DNA from: Selaginella moellendorffii
Lineage: Eukaryota; Streptophyta; Lycopodiopsida; Selaginellales; Selaginellaceae
DNA length: 64,000 bases
Direction: 5' to 3'
Assembly: GCF_000143415.4 (NCBI RefSeq)
Contig: NW_003314282.1
Coordinates: forward strand, 1,259,374 to 1,323,373
Shown piece after piece: positions 62,574 to 64,000 of this stretch (position 1 is the stretch's first letter; the number at the start of each line of letters is the position of its first letter). Made by a program: the position numbers and the translations under genes. The notes under the pieces were generated by a model. The model worked only from the letters and a program-made list of their open reading frames with translations, made no database searches and was not told the DNA's origin.

Positions 62574-64000
62574 TCAATTCTCCAAAGGGAGAAAGAAAGT
62601 CACAGTACCAGAGCCAGGATTAACAACCATAGCTTCAAAAATCTCCTTAAGGCTTTTGACATCGACAGTGGAAGAAAGAGGAGAAGTATCACCACCACCA
62701 GGAGGAGAAGAAGCAATCGCTTCCAATACTTCCTCTAGAGTTTTGGCGACTTGAGTCATGGATGGCCTCTGCTTGCCTTTGAGCCTTGTACACTCAAGCG
62801 CCAGCTTTAGCACCCGGAACAGTGGCTCGGGTTGCAAAGGCACTGCCAACCTTGGATCCAACACCGAGCTCCACTCGTCACGTCCCACCAGATCGATCAC
62901 CCAAGCTACCAGGTTCTGGATCTGTCTCGATAGATCAACCGGCTTACGGCCGGATAGCAACTCGAGAAGAACCACTCCAAAGCTATAGACGTCGCTCTTG
63001 AGCGTGAGCTGCGAAGAGGTCCCATACTCGGGATCCAAGTAGCCGGGAGTTCCAACTATTGTCATGTTGCTCAGGTGCGTTGCATTGTCTTGAGGCCCGC
63101 ACAGCGAGATCCCAAAGTCGGAGATGTGTGCGTTCCAGTCAAAGTCGATGAGAATATTGGCCGACTTTATGTCCCTGTGGATGATGCTGGGCGATGCATA
63201 CTTGTGGAGATACTCGAGGCCCCGGGCAGCCTGTGCCGCAATTCTTATCCGGCTCACCCATTCCAGAGGGCCGGATCTAGAAGTTGGCGATTGGAATATG
63301 TTGTCATGGACAGTTCCTCGAGACATGAACTCGAAGACGAGGACATTCTCTTCTTTGCAGTATCCAAACAAGTTTACCAGGCAAGAGTGGTGAGTTCTAG
63401 CGAGAAGTTCCAGCTCCTTGTCAAACATGGCATCACACCTGTATAAGTTTCCAGTTAGAGCAAGCTTTCGCTATATAAGCTCGAGGATTCAAGTACTTAC
63501 CTCTCGCAAGCCTTGCCTCGCTTGATCGCGACTTGGTAGCCATTCTCAAGCACTCCCTTGTACACCGTCCCGAAAGCACCTCTCCCCAGGATCATCTCCT
63601 CGCTGTAGTTCTTTGTCGCCAACTTGAGTTCTTCTGCGGAGATAGAAACAACTCCATTGCCAAAATGCTCGTTGTTCCTGGTGGACAAGACCCGGAGCTT
63701 GCCCTTCCTTCTCCTGATCCGGCAGAGGTAGCTCCACACAGCTCCCATGAAGATGAGAGCAAGCGAGAGCGTCGCCGAGACATACAAGACCACGACGAAG
63801 ACACTCTTGCCACCCTGCCTCTTGGCGTCGCGGCCACTGCCAATCTTGACGCTGCCACACTGTCGATCGGAGTTCACACCGCACGGAGAAGTCTCTACGT
63901 TGCCCCCGACGCAGATGGAACAATCCAAGCACACCTTGTCGGACAGAGACGGGCACTGCGACGAGGTCTTGTTCATCTGGAACTGGTTCTTGCCGCACTC
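62574..64000 (-). CDS. CRINKLY4-like receptor kinase, 3' part (5' end outside window)
   Basis: Two exons are seen: 64000-63501 (open at the edge) and 63438-62574. The ectodomain end has a TNFR-like Cys cluster (CPSLSDKVCLDCSICVGG, then TSPCGVNSDRQC), then a TM helix (VFVVVLYVSATLSLALIFMG, about 63722-63808) and a basic stop-transfer RRRKGK. The kinase has GRGAFGTVYKG, VAIKRG, HRDIKSANIL, SDFGISL and GTPGYLDPEY, so all catalytic residues are present. The TNFR-like repeat next to the membrane is the hallmark of ACR4/CCR kinases, which control epidermal and asymmetric-division signalling. The RCC1-like crinkly repeats, if any, lie beyond the window. The C-terminus has a Ser/Gly-rich segment before FFLPLEN. 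Confidence 0.88.

Overview
This is a nuclear window from a land plant, most likely a lycophyte of the Selaginella moellendorffii type. That assignment is inferred from very short GT-AG introns, tightly packed GC-rich genes with intergenic gaps of a few hundred bases, a long intron-less PPR gene, plant-only genes (HY5-type bZIP, chloroplast CCB1, U-box/ARM ligase) and gene islands alternating with AT-rich retrotransposon blocks. A run of 100 Ns (35714-35813) shows it is a draft scaffold. Layout: 1-9600 holds decayed repeats (a truncated LTR, a Ty3/gypsy integrase-chromodomain remnant, a PPR scrap) and then one nearly complete but mutationally dead 5.0-kb gypsy element on the minus strand (4590-9593). 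9790-27090 is dominated by a roughly 5.5-kb segmental duplication (about 9793-15370 and 21650-27085), each copy with an intron-less COPT/CTR-type copper-transporter gene on the minus strand; a third, frameshifted COPT copy lies beside the second unit. Between the units are a GC-rich gene for an unrecognised multi-pass membrane protein (17371-18288) and an unrecognised multi-exon gene on the minus strand. 27423-37903 is a nested retrotransposon block: a deleted gypsy element bounded by short (about 100-bp) LTRs is split inside its RNase H domain by a 6.9-kb LTR element with about 1.1-1.25-kb LTRs and a 4.5-kb interior without recognisable genes (LARD-like). 37904-42000 holds scraps of unknown origin plus a tRNA-Leu(UAG). 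42188-64000 is the gene-rich part: HY5-type bZIP (+), chloroplast CCB1 (-), ARF1-type GTPase (-), plant U-box/ARM E3 ligase (+), a three-exon secreted cysteine-rich peptide (-), DHHC S-acyltransferase (-), an Ole e 1/extensin-type cell-wall protein (+), a PPR protein with an unusual N-terminal domain (+), long-form tRNase Z (+), a broken paralog of the cysteine-rich peptide (-), an AT-rich repeat tract, and the 3' part of a CRINKLY4-like receptor kinase (-) cut by the window edge. These are ordinary plant housekeeping, organelle, signalling and cell-wall genes, each apparently with its own promoter; there is no operon logic. The ARF/U-box pair and the DHHC/Ole e 1 pair are divergent and may share promoters. 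The most novel items are the cysteine-rich peptide with three near-identical CC-x2-NGYGC modules and its decayed sibling, the PPR protein with a fused N-terminal domain, and the nested LTR system whose LTRs carry a triple G-box/ABRE cluster and a perfect 3'-terminal hairpin. Exon borders were read by eye and may be off by a base or two.
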